NCBI GenBank assembly: GCA_964653435.1
Contig: CAZZFA010000065.1
Span: 1-32,280, forward strand
DNA: 32,280 nt
Direction: 5' to 3'
From: CAZMVY01 sp964653435
GTDB lineage: Bacteria > Planctomycetota > Phycisphaerae > UBA1845 > PWPN01
The notes under the pieces were generated by a model. The model saw only the letters and a program-made list of their open reading frames with translations, made no database searches and had not been told where the DNA came from. This document shows positions 23,371 to 32,046 of this stretch, in pieces. Numbering within the stretch: position 1 is the stretch's first letter; each line of letters opens with the position of its first letter. Position numbers and translations under genes: made by a program.

Positions 23371-25230
23371 ATGGTGTGTTTCGTCCATCTTGTCAGGTAC
23401 GCCGTTCTGCTGGCCTTGCTCGGCCTGATCTGCTGGCTGCCGGGCTTCGCGCTGGAAGGGGCCGCCTTTCGGGGCGGGCTGTCAGACCGACTCCGCGGCC
23501 TTGCACGCTGGTGCCTGGGATTCGCGTTCTGGATCGCGCTGCTGTTCATTCTTGCCGCCGTACGCCAATTGCGTCCTCTGCCGGTCTGGTGCGCGATCGG
23601 GCTGACCGCCGCCGTCACCGTGGGCATGTGCTCCCGGATATGGACGCCGCGCGCGGCGATGGCGCCGGCTTTCTCCGCACGCAGCCTTCCGTATGCGATC
23701 CTGCCGGCCGTGCTGCTGCTGCCCGGTTTCGTCATCGCCGCCGGTTACGGCGTAGCCGCCGATGCCGCCGTGTACCACCTGACGTTGCCGAAGCTGTACC
23801 TGGCGCATGGAGGCTTCCGGCCCGTGGCCTTCAGCGTGTACTCGAACTGGCCGCTCAACGTCGAATTGCTCTTCGCTCTGGCCATGCTGCTGAAGGACTA
23901 CGTCCTCGCCACGCTGATGCACTTCGGCTTCGGCGTGCTGACGCTGTACGCAATCCACGTCGGCTGCTCGGCGTTTCACCGGCCGCACGCCGCGTGGCTG
24001 GCAATGGTTCTCTTTCTGGCCAACCCCGTGGTGCTCGTCGAAACGGGCTGGGCCTATGTCGATCTCGCATACACGTTCTTCTTCCTCGCCGGTTTTCTGT
24101 TCATGTTGCGGGCGACCGAAGACGGCCCCGACCGCCCCACCGCCCTCCTGCTGGCGGGCATCGCGTGCGGGGTGCTCGCCGGCGTGAAAGTCAACGGAAT
24201 CGCGGGTGCGGTCGTCGTCGGATTGCTGTACGTCGTCAGCCGGGCGGGCCGCCGCGAGCGACGGCGGGTCGAGGCCCGCGCGTTCCTCAGCCGGTTCGCC
24301 CTGCCTGTTGTGCTGCTCTGGGCGCCCTGGCTCATCAAGTCCGCGTGGTACACGGGAAACCCGGTGTACCCCTTCCTGTACGGCTGGTTCGACGGCCAGG
24401 ACTGGAACGCCTCGTTGTCCGCGCAGTTCTCGGCGTGGCAGCGTTCGATCGGCATGGGACGCACCTGGCTCGATTATCTCCTGCTGCCGGTTCGCGTGAT
24501 CGTTCACGGCGGCGAGGGATACGCGCACTTTGACGGGCGCATCAGCGTCCTCTGGATCGGCCTGATTCCGCTCAGTCTGGTGTTCGGCCGGCGCAATGCG
24601 ATCGTTCGCCGCTGCCTGGGCGCGGCGGGTGCGTTTTTCGTCATCTGGGCGGTATCGTCGCAGCAGATGCGGCTTCTGCTGCCCGTACTGCCGCTGTTGG
24701 CCATCGCCGCCGCCGTCACGATCACGGATCTCCTCGAACGGCTCCGCCGGGCGCGCGTGCGCCAGGGCGCCCTGTGGTGCTGCCTGCTCGGATGCGGCGC
24801 GGCGGCCGGGCTGACCAACGCGGATGTCTTCCGCTCCGGCGCCGAACGGCTCCGCCTTCTGGCGGCGCATGGCGAGTCGCTGCGGCAGATGGTCTTCCAC
24901 CCGGTATACCGGTTCATCAACGAACGCCTGCCGGAAGACGCGAAGCTGCTCTCGCTGAACTGGAACTTCGGCTTCTTCCTGGAGCGGGAGTACATCGCCG
25001 ACAGTTTCTTCGAGGCGTCGCAGATCGCCGACTGGCTGCGACCGGCGACGAGCAAGGCCGAGCTCCGCCGGCGCCTGGCGGACCGCGGCATCACGCATGT
25101 GCTGATGGGGCGATATGATTGGGGCATCGCGTATCCCCGCGTGCTGGATGCGATGCTCGCGGACCCCGGGTATGCCCGCATCTTCTACTGGGCGGAAGAC
25201 GACGAGTTTCTGCTCCTGGAGTTGAAGTAG
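23371..25230 (+). CDS. Multi-pass membrane GT-C-like glycosyltransferase
   Basis: This 619-residue protein has about 10-12 hydrophobic segments and a soluble C-terminal domain of about 130 residues. An exported loop after the first membrane region has AADAAVYHLTLPKLYLAHGGF, typical of GT-C (ArnT/PMT-like) proteins where an Asp/Glu-rich first loop carries the catalytic acid. WPLNVELLFALAMLL follows. The C-terminus (DRGITHVLMGRYDWG, FFYW-like) resembles other bacterial members. Such enzymes transfer a sugar from a polyprenyl-phosphate carrier outside the membrane. The acceptor is unknown. ATG 23371 opens directly into a membrane helix; there is no clear Shine-Dalgarno. It sits 131 bp after the ResB-CcsA gene and just before a second GT-C gene. 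Confidence 0.75.
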   Translation: MVCFVHLVRYAVLLALLGLICWLPGFALEGAAFRGGLSDRLRGLARWCLGFAFWIALLFILAAVRQLRPLPVWCAIGLTAAVTVGMCSRIWTPRAAMAPAFSARSLPYAILPAVLLLPGFVIAAGYGVAADAAVYHLTLPKLYLAHGGFRPVAFSVYSNWPLNVELLFALAMLLKDYVLATLMHFGFGVLTLYAIHVGCSAFHRPHAAWLAMVLFLANPVVLVETGWAYVDLAYTFFFLAGFLFMLRATEDGPDRPTALLLAGIACGVLAGVKVNGIAGAVVVGLLYVVSRAGRRERRRVEARAFLSRFALPVVLLWAPWLIKSAWYTGNPVYPFLYGWFDGQDWNASLSAQFSAWQRSIGMGRTWLDYLLLPVRVIVHGGEGYAHFDGRISVLWIGLIPLSLVFGRRNAIVRRCLGAAGAFFVIWAVSSQQMRLLLPVLPLLAIAAAVTITDLLERLRRARVRQGALWCCLLGCGAAAGLTNADVFRSGAERLRLLAAHGESLRQMVFHPVYRFINERLPEDAKLLSLNWNFGFFLEREYIADSFFEASQIADWLRPATSKAELRRRLADRGITHVLMGRYDWGIAYPRVLDAMLADPGYARIFYWAEDDEFLLLELK

Positions 25231-25287
25231 CCTGCCCGCGCCGGCCGGGGCGACGGCCGCGCGAAGATGCCGAACGACACGAACGTG

Positions 25288-25296
25288 TGGTACAAT
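25288..25296 (+). promoter_or_regulatory. Extended -10 promoter of second GT-C gene
   Basis: TGGTACAAT (25288-25296) fits the extended -10 pattern TGnTATAAT with one mismatch. No good -35 is present, as is usual for this class. The start near 25303 leaves a leader of about 60 nt. Confidence 0.4.
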
Positions 25297-25364
25297 CGCC
25301 GCGAACGGCCGGCACGCGCGGCAGGCATGACGACCCGGCGGCCGCCGCAGACAGACATCGAGAA

Positions 25365-27455
25365 ATGTCTTCCGACTCGCGATCCCGAATCGTCGTCGTG
25401 GCGATGCTCGCCGCCGCGGCCGTCCTGGCCGTCACCTCGTTCTGGAACGACAGCCTTACGTGCGACGAGATGTGCCACCTCGCATCCGGGATGAGCTATC
25501 TGAAAACGGGCGATTTCCGGCTGGATCCCGATCATCCTCCCCTCGAGAAGATCTGGGCGGCCCTGCCGCTGCTGTTCGTGGATCAGAAATGGCCCGGCCC
25601 CGAGACCCCCGGCTGGCGCGAATCGGACGTATGGCGCGTGGGCCGCACCTGGTTCTGCACCCTGAACGACGGGGAGCGTCTGCTGAAGATCGCGCGAGGC
25701 ATGATGGTCGCACTCCTGCTGGCGTTGTGCCTGACCATCGGGGGAATCGCCCGTGCCCTGTTCGGGCGCGCGGCGGGGCTTCTGGCGATGGCGATGTCGG
25801 CGCTGAGCCCGACGTTGCTCGCGCACGGACGACTGGTCACGACGGACCTGCCGCTGGCCCTCTTCGCGATGCTGACGATCTGGACGTTCGCCCGCCTCAT
25901 GCAGCGCATCAGCGCCGGGCGATTGACGGCCGCCGCGCTGGCCCTGTCCGCCCTGAGTCTGACGAAGTACTCCTGGCCGCTCGTGCTGCCGGCCCTGGCC
26001 GCGATGGCCGTGGCGGCCGTCCTGCGTCAGGGCCCGAGTCCGGGTACAACCGACGAACGGACGGCGGCTTCGGATAACGCTCCGCACGCCACTTTCCGGC
26101 GGCCGGCGGGCCGGCCACTTCGTCCCTGGATGCTGGCGCCGATCACTCTGGTCCTGGCCGCGGCCGTCTGGCTGGCGATCTGGTGCTGTCTCGGCCTGCG
26201 GTACAGCCCGTTTCGCGGCGCGGACCGGGACCGGGCGATGCTCGTCGTCGTGCCCGGCCTCGGCAAGCCCCCGCCCACCACGATGGATGAGGCCTGGGAC
26301 ACGATCCTGCGGCACTGGCAGGACGACCGCCCGATGACCGACATCAGCGCTGACCTCATCCGGGCGGCGAGAAAGTACCGCCTCCTGCCGGAGGCGTATC
26401 TCTACGGACTCGCCTACACGCGAAAGACCACCGAATGGCGGCCCGCCTACCTGATGGGCGAGATCCGCGAGCTCGGCTGGCGATCCTATTTCCCCATCGC
26501 ATTCGCGATCAAAACCACGATCCCCGAGATGCTTCTGGTGGTCGCCGGGCTGGCGGCCATCGTCTCGAGTTGCGTCCGGCCCCGCCGGCGCCAACTGTCG
26601 CAAGAACGGGCCGACACCCGGAACGAAAACGCCCGAAGCCCCGATACCCCGGGCGAACCCGATCGCGGAGCGATTCCGCGCGATCTCGTCCTGGCGGTCG
26701 GGCTGGTCACATTCCTTGTGGTCTATGGCGTTACGGCGATTACCGCCAGGATCAACATCGGCCATCGCCATATCATCCCGATCTACCCCGTGCTCTTCGT
26801 TTTCGGCGGCGCGGCGGCCTGTTGGAGCAACCGTCGCTGGGGTCGCTGGCTGCTGTTGGGGCTGGTGCTGTGGCAGGCCGGTGTAAACCTGCGCATCCAT
26901 CCGCACTACCTGTGCTACTTCAACGAGTTCGTAGGCGGGCCGCGGAACGGCCATCGGTATCTGGTCGACAGCAACCTCGACTGGGGCCAGGACCTCAAGC
27001 GGCTCTCCGAGTATGCGCGGGCCAGGCCGCAGGAGACGATCAAGCTCGCCTACTTCGGAAGCACCGACCCCAGGTGTTATGGATTCTCGCCGCAGTTGAT
27101 TGTGAGCGACATCGTGCCGCCGGAAGCGCTGGCGGACCTGACTCCGGGCACGTATTGCATCAGCGTGACGACGCTGTTCGGGCTCTATGACCCGGTGCTG
27201 CGAGAATCCTTCTGGAGGGACCCCGAGAACCTGGCATTCTACCGCGCCCTCTGTCGCTCGCGGGCCCGGCGCGGCCTCGGCGGTGCTGCGGCAAGCATGC
27301 CGTGGCAGGAAGAAGAAGCCCGCACGTTTGATCTCCTTCGCAGAAGCCGTCTCCTGCACGGCTTGCGCCGCCGCCCGCCCGACGACCGCATCGGGTACTC
27401 GATCTTCGTTTACCGCCTGACGCAGGCCGACATCGATGCCCTGACAGCACCCTGA
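25365..27455 (+). CDS. PMT/ArnT-like membrane glycosyltransferase
   Basis: This 696-residue multi-pass protein has the classical GT-C start: a first membrane helix, then an exported loop SLTCDEMCHLASGMSYL with the Asp-Glu pair, and YLKTGDFRLDPDHPPLEK. About ten further helices follow, and after a charged insert (about 425-445, Asn/Arg/Glu-rich) a late exported segment contains INIGHRHIIPIYPVLFVFGG and VDSNLDWGQDLKRL. The DE and HPP motifs are the family's lipid-phosphate sugar and catalytic elements. ATG 25365 is chosen because the loop follows the first helix at the usual distance; the ribosome-binding site is weak. Together with the preceding gene it forms a glycosyltransferase pair in tandem. 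The donor and acceptor are unknown. Confidence 0.87.
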   Translation: MSSDSRSRIVVVAMLAAAAVLAVTSFWNDSLTCDEMCHLASGMSYLKTGDFRLDPDHPPLEKIWAALPLLFVDQKWPGPETPGWRESDVWRVGRTWFCTLNDGERLLKIARGMMVALLLALCLTIGGIARALFGRAAGLLAMAMSALSPTLLAHGRLVTTDLPLALFAMLTIWTFARLMQRISAGRLTAAALALSALSLTKYSWPLVLPALAAMAVAAVLRQGPSPGTTDERTAASDNAPHATFRRPAGRPLRPWMLAPITLVLAAAVWLAIWCCLGLRYSPFRGADRDRAMLVVVPGLGKPPPTTMDEAWDTILRHWQDDRPMTDISADLIRAARKYRLLPEAYLYGLAYTRKTTEWRPAYLMGEIRELGWRSYFPIAFAIKTTIPEMLLVVAGLAAIVSSCVRPRRRQLSQERADTRNENARSPDTPGEPDRGAIPRDLVLAVGLVTFLVVYGVTAITARINIGHRHIIPIYPVLFVFGGAAACWSNRRWGRWLLLGLVLWQAGVNLRIHPHYLCYFNEFVGGPRNGHRYLVDSNLDWGQDLKRLSEYARARPQETIKLAYFGSTDPRCYGFSPQLIVSDIVPPEALADLTPGTYCISVTTLFGLYDPVLRESFWRDPENLAFYRALCRSRARRGLGGAAASMPWQEEEARTFDLLRRSRLLHGLRRRPPDDRIGYSIFVYRLTQADIDALTAP

Positions 27456-27778
27456 GCACGCGACCGCGGACGCCTGCCTCGTCCGCCATGATGCCGGTCG
27501 CCGCACAGCCGCCCCGCCAACGTCCGCAAACAAGCCTCCGGGGCAGCCATAAACAACGGCGAAGGGCAGCGAATCCGCTTGACGGTGAAGCGTTAGGAAT
27601 CTACACTGAATATCGGCCGGAAGCGAAGGCGCTCTGCCCGCTTTCGGGAAAGAGTTGTGCGGGTTCCGCCGACCGTCGTCGCGCGAGGCTTGTCGCGCCG
27701 GCGGATCTTGCCCGGCGGATGCCGCAGACGAAGCAGCGGACTTCGATATCTCGCGCAGGCAGGGTAAGGAGCCGAATC
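27456..27778. other. Gene-free stretch upstream of subtilase gene
   Basis: About 320 bp with a promoter match (27579-27607) and a leader of about 165 nt. A continuous upstream open frame exists, but it crosses the promoter and lacks protein-like features. Nothing else was recognised. Confidence 0.5.
27579..27607 (+). promoter_or_regulatory. Promoter of subtilase gene
   Basis: TTGACG (27579-27584) and TACACT (27602-27607) are spaced 17 bp apart. Transcription should start near 27614, giving a leader of about 165 nt to the GTG start. Confidence 0.6.
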
Positions 27779-30700
27779 GTGCGCACGCCCTGTAAGGCCG
27801 GTCGTATCGCCGCACCCTGCCTGGCCGCAAGGATCGCCGTGTGGCTTCTCGCGGCCGCGCTGTTCGCTCCGGCGACGCCCGGTCGCGCAAGCCCTCCGTT
27901 GCCCGCCGATCAGATTGTCACCCCGCCCGAACCCGCCGTACGGCCGCTGATCCCGCAGACGGTCGGCGTCGACGCCGACGGAAACCGCATCGACGACGCC
28001 CTGGATGCCCGGATCGCACGTTACGAGAAGGACCGCGCCGACCCGAACATCGGGCCGCTCGCAGCGGACGAACGCGTCGCCGTCGAGTTCGTCTTTTCCG
28101 CGCAGATCACCCAGGATCAACTCGCCCGCTTCGTAAACGCCGGCGGCGAGGTGACCCACATCTACCAGAGCGTCAGCTACGGCTGGAACGGCACGCTCCC
28201 GCTCAGCCGGTTCCGCGAGGTGATCCAATCGGCCGGAGAGACGCTCGTGGGCGTAGCCGAGGTGCTCCCGGTGAAGCTGCACCTCGACAAGGCCACCCGG
28301 ACGGGGCGCGTCCGCCCATACGTGTGGGACGCCGGCTACGACGGCGACCCGACGATCACCATTGCGATCATCGACACCGGCGTGGACGACAGCCATACAG
28401 ACCTGGCAGGCCGCATGGAATACTGGTACGACTACACTTCCGATGCCTCGCCGACACCGGTGAGCATTCAGTCGCACGGAACGCATGTGGCCGGCATCGC
28501 CCTCGGCACCGGGGCGGCCTCCGGCGTCAACCCCACGACGATCCACTGGACCGACCAGGGCACCTTCCCCTCGACGGACGGCTCCTTCTATCCCTCCGTG
28601 CACGAGGTGCCGGCCGCCGTCACGCGATTCTCCTGGACGGCAAACATGGTCTGGGCAACCGGCGCCAACGCCTCGGCACAACTCGGCCAGACCACAGTCA
28701 ACGCCAGCTCCTTCGCGTTCACGCTGCTGGCCTCGCCGACCGTCAGCACCGCATCGCCCATCACGGCCACCCTCTCGAACGTGAACAACCCGCTTCCCGG
28801 GTACATGCGCCTGTACTCGTCCTACTGCTCGAGCAGCTCAAAGGCCGGGGGCAAGGCGTACTCCACGGCCAACACGCTTTCGGCGATCGTGTCGAACTTC
28901 GGGGCGGGCGACAGCTACAGCCTCTTCCGCGGCGTGGCGCCGGCGTGCCGCTGGGCGGGCGGAAAGGTCTTCACCAACGCCGGCTCCGGAAACACGGGAT
29001 ACATCGGCGCGGCCCTCGACGGGATGGTAACGCAGCGGGTGGCACACAACATCAAGGTCATCAACATGAGTCTCGGGCTCACAACGCCCGGGTCCACGGA
29101 CACCACCCTGCGTGCCAAGGCCAACACGGCCGTCGCCAATGGGATCGTCGTCTGCGTCTCAATGGGAAACGACGGTCCGGGCGGAGAGATCACCGACCCC
29201 GGCCGCGCCGCAAAGGTCCTCACCGTGGGGGCGGCCAACGACGCCGATCAGCTTACCGACTATACGTCGATCTGGACGGACGTGCCCGGCTCGACCGAGG
29301 ACTACAAGCCCGATCTGCTCGCCCCGGGCGGGTCGCTGACGGGCCGGTACAGCCAGATCATGGCGCCCGACTCGAACGACGGCGACGCGGAGGGCGCCCT
29401 CGCCGATCAGGTGGCCAACGACTACCAGAACATGTCCGGCACGTCCATGGCGTCGCCGTTCGCAGCGGGCTGCGCCGCGCTGGTGATCGACGCCTGGCAA
29501 AGTGCCGGCCATGTCTGGAACTTCGCCTCCGCCGCCGACCCGCTCTTCGTGAAGATGCTGCTCTGCGCCTCGGCCACCGAAACGAACCAGAACCGCGAGA
29601 GCGGCACCAACAACCCCACGCTGGAACGCGCGTCGAATAACGCCGTCACGGGGATGAACAAGGACACGCGCGAAGGCTTCGGCATGATCAATCCCGACGC
29701 CGCCGTCGATGCGCTGACCCGCCCCTTCACCGGTTTCTTCAGCGATTCGCTCGGCTCGGCGCCGACCGACCGACGCGCAGCGGGGCGATATGTCGATCTC
29801 GTATCCGGCGTACCGATCCGCCTGACCCTTTCGGGCATGACCGGCGGCGATTACGACCTCTACCTCTACGACAGCATTCCCGACGCCAAGGGAAACCCGG
29901 TGATTCTGGCAGCGAGCGCCGCCGCGGGCACGAACGTGGATGAATCCCTCAACTACGTGCCCGCTTCTACACGGCGCGCCTACATCCTGGTCAAGCGCGT
30001 CACCGGAAGCGGCCCGTTCACGCTGACGTCCGACATCGCGGCGCCGACCGACGCCCACGCCGAACCTCCATCCGTCTGCCCGGGCCAGTGCTCGACGCTC
30101 TCCGCCTCGCCCGGCTCCGGCGGAGACACCATCGACTGGTTCACGGACGCCTGCGGCGGGACGCCCGTGCCCGGCGGCGCCTCGCCGAGCGTCTGCCCCA
30201 CGGCCCCGACCACCTACTACGCGCGAACGAGGAACACAGCCGGCGGCTGGAGCAGCGCCAACTGCTCCCAGGTTACCGTAGCGATCGACCCTGCCCCTGC
30301 GATCACGATGCAGCCGGCCGGTCAGAATGTATGCGAGGGCCTTCCCGCGCAGTTCAGCGTGACGGCCACCGGCACGAACCTGGGCTATCAGTGGCGCAAG
30401 GACGGAAGCGACATCTCCGGCGCCACCTCACCCACGTACACGATCGCCACGGTCACGGCCGGCGACGCGGGGAGTTACGACTGCCTCGTTACGGGAAGCT
30501 GCCCCCCGGCGACGGTGTCCGACCCGGCGATCCTCGTCGTACCAGCCGCTACAGCCATCACCGAACAACCCGTCGGACAGGCCGCCTGCGAAGGAAACAC
30601 TGCCACGTTTGCCGTTTCGGCCGTCGGCGACGGCACGATCCTGTATCACTGGCAGAAAAACGGCGTCGACCTCGGTGAAACCGGGCACTACTCGGGCGTC

Positions 30701-31045
30701 ATGACGCCCACGCTGACTATCGTGAATGTCGCCGGTGCGGATGCCGCCGGTTACCGCTGCCGCGTCACGGCCGGCTGCGGCACCGTCGTGTCGGACGAAG
30801 CCGTGCTGACCGTAAGACCCTCTTGCCTCACCGTCACGGACCTGGACGGCGACGGCGACGTGGATCTCAACGACTTTGCCCGATTCCAGGCGTGTTTCAA
30901 CGGCCCGAATCGCTCACCCACGACCCTTTGCGCCGCCCCGGCCGACTTCGACAACGACGCGGACGTGGACCTGAGCGATTTCGCCATATTCCAAAGCTGC
31001 TTCAACGGACCGAACCAGCCGCCGGCGGCAAACTGCCGCGGCTGA
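27779..31045 (+). CDS. Secreted subtilisin-family (S8) serine protease with Ig-like domains and calcium-loop tail
   Basis: This 1088-residue exported protease starts at GTG 27779, supported by AAGGAG (27766-27771, 7 nt upstream). A signal peptide (IAVWLLAAALFAPATPGRAS) follows. The S8 triad is visible: Asp199 in IIDTGVDDSHTDL, His233 in SHGTHVAGIALG and Ser556 in GTSMASPFAAG, with a GNDGP oxyanion-hole region. A Ser/Thr/Ala-rich insertion of roughly 120-150 residues lies between His and the later catalytic parts, making His-to-Ser 323 residues. After the catalytic domain come a PPC-like beta domain (GGDYDLYLYDS), a Cys-rich Ig-like segment and two Ig-like domains (YQWRKDG and YHWQKNG), then two calcium-loop CX11C repeats. 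It should be extracellular or surface-bound. Whether a propeptide lies at about 35-180 is inferred. Confidence 0.92.
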   Translation: MRTPCKAGRIAAPCLAARIAVWLLAAALFAPATPGRASPPLPADQIVTPPEPAVRPLIPQTVGVDADGNRIDDALDARIARYEKDRADPNIGPLAADERVAVEFVFSAQITQDQLARFVNAGGEVTHIYQSVSYGWNGTLPLSRFREVIQSAGETLVGVAEVLPVKLHLDKATRTGRVRPYVWDAGYDGDPTITIAIIDTGVDDSHTDLAGRMEYWYDYTSDASPTPVSIQSHGTHVAGIALGTGAASGVNPTTIHWTDQGTFPSTDGSFYPSVHEVPAAVTRFSWTANMVWATGANASAQLGQTTVNASSFAFTLLASPTVSTASPITATLSNVNNPLPGYMRLYSSYCSSSSKAGGKAYSTANTLSAIVSNFGAGDSYSLFRGVAPACRWAGGKVFTNAGSGNTGYIGAALDGMVTQRVAHNIKVINMSLGLTTPGSTDTTLRAKANTAVANGIVVCVSMGNDGPGGEITDPGRAAKVLTVGAANDADQLTDYTSIWTDVPGSTEDYKPDLLAPGGSLTGRYSQIMAPDSNDGDAEGALADQVANDYQNMSGTSMASPFAAGCAALVIDAWQSAGHVWNFASAADPLFVKMLLCASATETNQNRESGTNNPTLERASNNAVTGMNKDTREGFGMINPDAAVDALTRPFTGFFSDSLGSAPTDRRAAGRYVDLVSGVPIRLTLSGMTGGDYDLYLYDSIPDAKGNPVILAASAAAGTNVDESLNYVPASTRRAYILVKRVTGSGPFTLTSDIAAPTDAHAEPPSVCPGQCSTLSASPGSGGDTIDWFTDACGGTPVPGGASPSVCPTAPTTYYARTRNTAGGWSSANCSQVTVAIDPAPAITMQPAGQNVCEGLPAQFSVTATGTNLGYQWRKDGSDISGATSPTYTIATVTAGDAGSYDCLVTGSCPPATVSDPAILVVPAATAITEQPVGQAACEGNTATFAVSAVGDGTILYHWQKNGVDLGETGHYSGVMTPTLTIVNVAGADAAGYRCRVTAGCGTVVSDEAVLTVRPSCLTVTDLDGDGDVDLNDFARFQACFNGPNRSPTTLCAAPADFDNDADVDLSDFAIFQSCFNGPNQPPAANCRG
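30839..31036 (+). repeat. Two 31-residue calcium-loop CX11C repeats at protease C-terminus
   Basis: Repeat 1 is 30839-30931 and repeat 2 is 30944-31036. They have the same length, calcium-loop residues and CX11C spacing as the repeats at 15048-15242. FQxCFNGPN is nearly constant. The second repeat has an Ala in place of the loop glycine. Confidence 0.8.
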
Positions 31046-31186
31046 GCCCGCCCGTCGGCAAGACTCCCCACCGACGCCCCCAAAACGCCCGCCGCTCACA
31101 AACAGCAAAGAAGCAAACAGATAACCCGCCGCGACTCTTCACTACGATGGACCTTCTTGAGGGGCATCGGCCGTTCTCCTGGCTGC

Positions 31187-31204
31187 GCGAGTAGCGCTAC
31201 TCGC
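31187..31204. other. 18-bp perfect palindrome
   Basis: GCGAGTAGCGCTACTCGC reads identically on both strands. It lies 142 bp after the protease stop and 79 bp from the tRNA 3' end. It could form a hairpin that ends transcripts from either side, although no T-tract follows, or it could be a binding site. Confidence 0.5.
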
Positions 31205-31282
31205 TCTGAGGCCTCGGATTACGGCCGCCCCGCCGTACGGCAGGTCTTCACAACTCGCGAAGTGGGCGTGACTAACGACAAA

Positions 31283-31355
31283 TGGAGCCGATGAGATTCG
31301 AACTCACGACCTTCTGCATGCCATGCAGACGCTCTCCCAACTGAGCTACGGCCCC
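31283..31355 (-). tRNA. tRNA-Ala (anticodon GGC)
   Basis: The minus strand reads as a 73-nt tRNA. Acceptor GGGGCCG pairs with CGGCTCC and contains the G3:U70 wobble that is the identity element of alanine tRNA. The D arm is GCTC...GAGC. The anticodon arm is TCTGC-ATGGCAT-GCAGA, which gives anticodon GGC for GCC/GCU codons. The T arm has GTTCGAATC. The discriminator is A and the 3' CCA is not encoded, so it must be added by the tRNA nucleotidyltransferase. Confidence 0.97.
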
Positions 31356-32046
31356 GCGTTGGCGTTTCTATTAAAGACGAAAATCGCGAATGTGTCAACA
31401 CCCATCGAATGCGGTCGCTGCCCGCCGCGCCGGGTCACCAAAAGGGAGAGGGTGATCCTCCGGCCCGCTCAGCCCGCTACACCGCCCTCCGCGCATACCC
31501 TGCCCGGCAGGGCTGCAACCCGAGGCGGCATCCGGCCACAGCCAAACCCTCAGGCAACCGCCTCCGTCATCCTGAATCCTTCGCCCGGTCGGGCCGGGGG
31601 CAAATCGGCCCGCACCGGCGCGGCCTGCGAGCCTGCCCAAAGGAACCACCTTTGCCCTTCTGAGCTCTCGCACCAAGAAGAACAGAATGGCACGCAGCCA
31701 GGCAGGGCGCGCGCCCGCGCGCCTTTGATATTCTCTTGTCTCACGCGCCGGGCAGCGAACCGACACGCAATGGCGTGCCCGGCCTGCCTCACGCCGCACG
31801 GGGCAAGACGGCACGCAATAGCGCGCCCTGCCCGGCTGCATCCGGGGAGTCGGCCGGGGGCGCGTCTGCGACGGCCAGCGCGGGGAAGTACCCTGTGGGT
31901 GCATGGCCGTACTTGCGGTGCGTGTATGGCGAAGGCGTGGGAAGCCTGGCTCAGGCCGGCCCGGCAGATCGCGAAGGCAAGAGCGGGATGAGCGCCCGGT
32001 CCCGGCGATTGAATGCGTAGAGTCTTGCGTCGCGCCTTTTGTGCGC
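31356..32046. other. Gene-free stretch downstream of tRNA promoter
   Basis: About 690 bp of GC-rich sequence with overlapping Arg/Pro/Ala-rich open frames on both strands but no domain or ribosome-binding site. It includes two imperfect copies of a CACGCAATRGCG-type sequence near 31765 and 31812. Nothing else can be supported besides the promoter at 31370-31398. Confidence 0.55.
31370..31398 (-). promoter_or_regulatory. Promoter of tRNA-Ala
   Basis: On the minus strand, TTGACA (31398-31393) and TTTAAT (31375-31370) are 17 bp apart. Transcription should start about 8 nt before the tRNA 5' end. The -35 is a perfect consensus, consistent with strong, constitutive expression. Confidence 0.8.

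Noticed and set aside
27488..27778. N-terminal extension of the subtilase from ATG 27488 or 27719
   Set aside because: The promoter at 27579-27607 lies inside the longest version, and GTG 27779 has AAGGAG at ideal spacing and opens directly into a signal peptide.
25185..27890. Long minus-strand open frame (about 900 codons)
   Set aside because: It is antisense to the second GT-C gene and the start of the subtilase gene, and has shadow-type composition without a recognisable domain.
31323..31991. Plus-strand open frame overlapping the tRNA
   Set aside because: It starts inside the tRNA-Ala gene on the opposite strand and is Arg/Pro/Ala-rich with no domain or ribosome-binding site.
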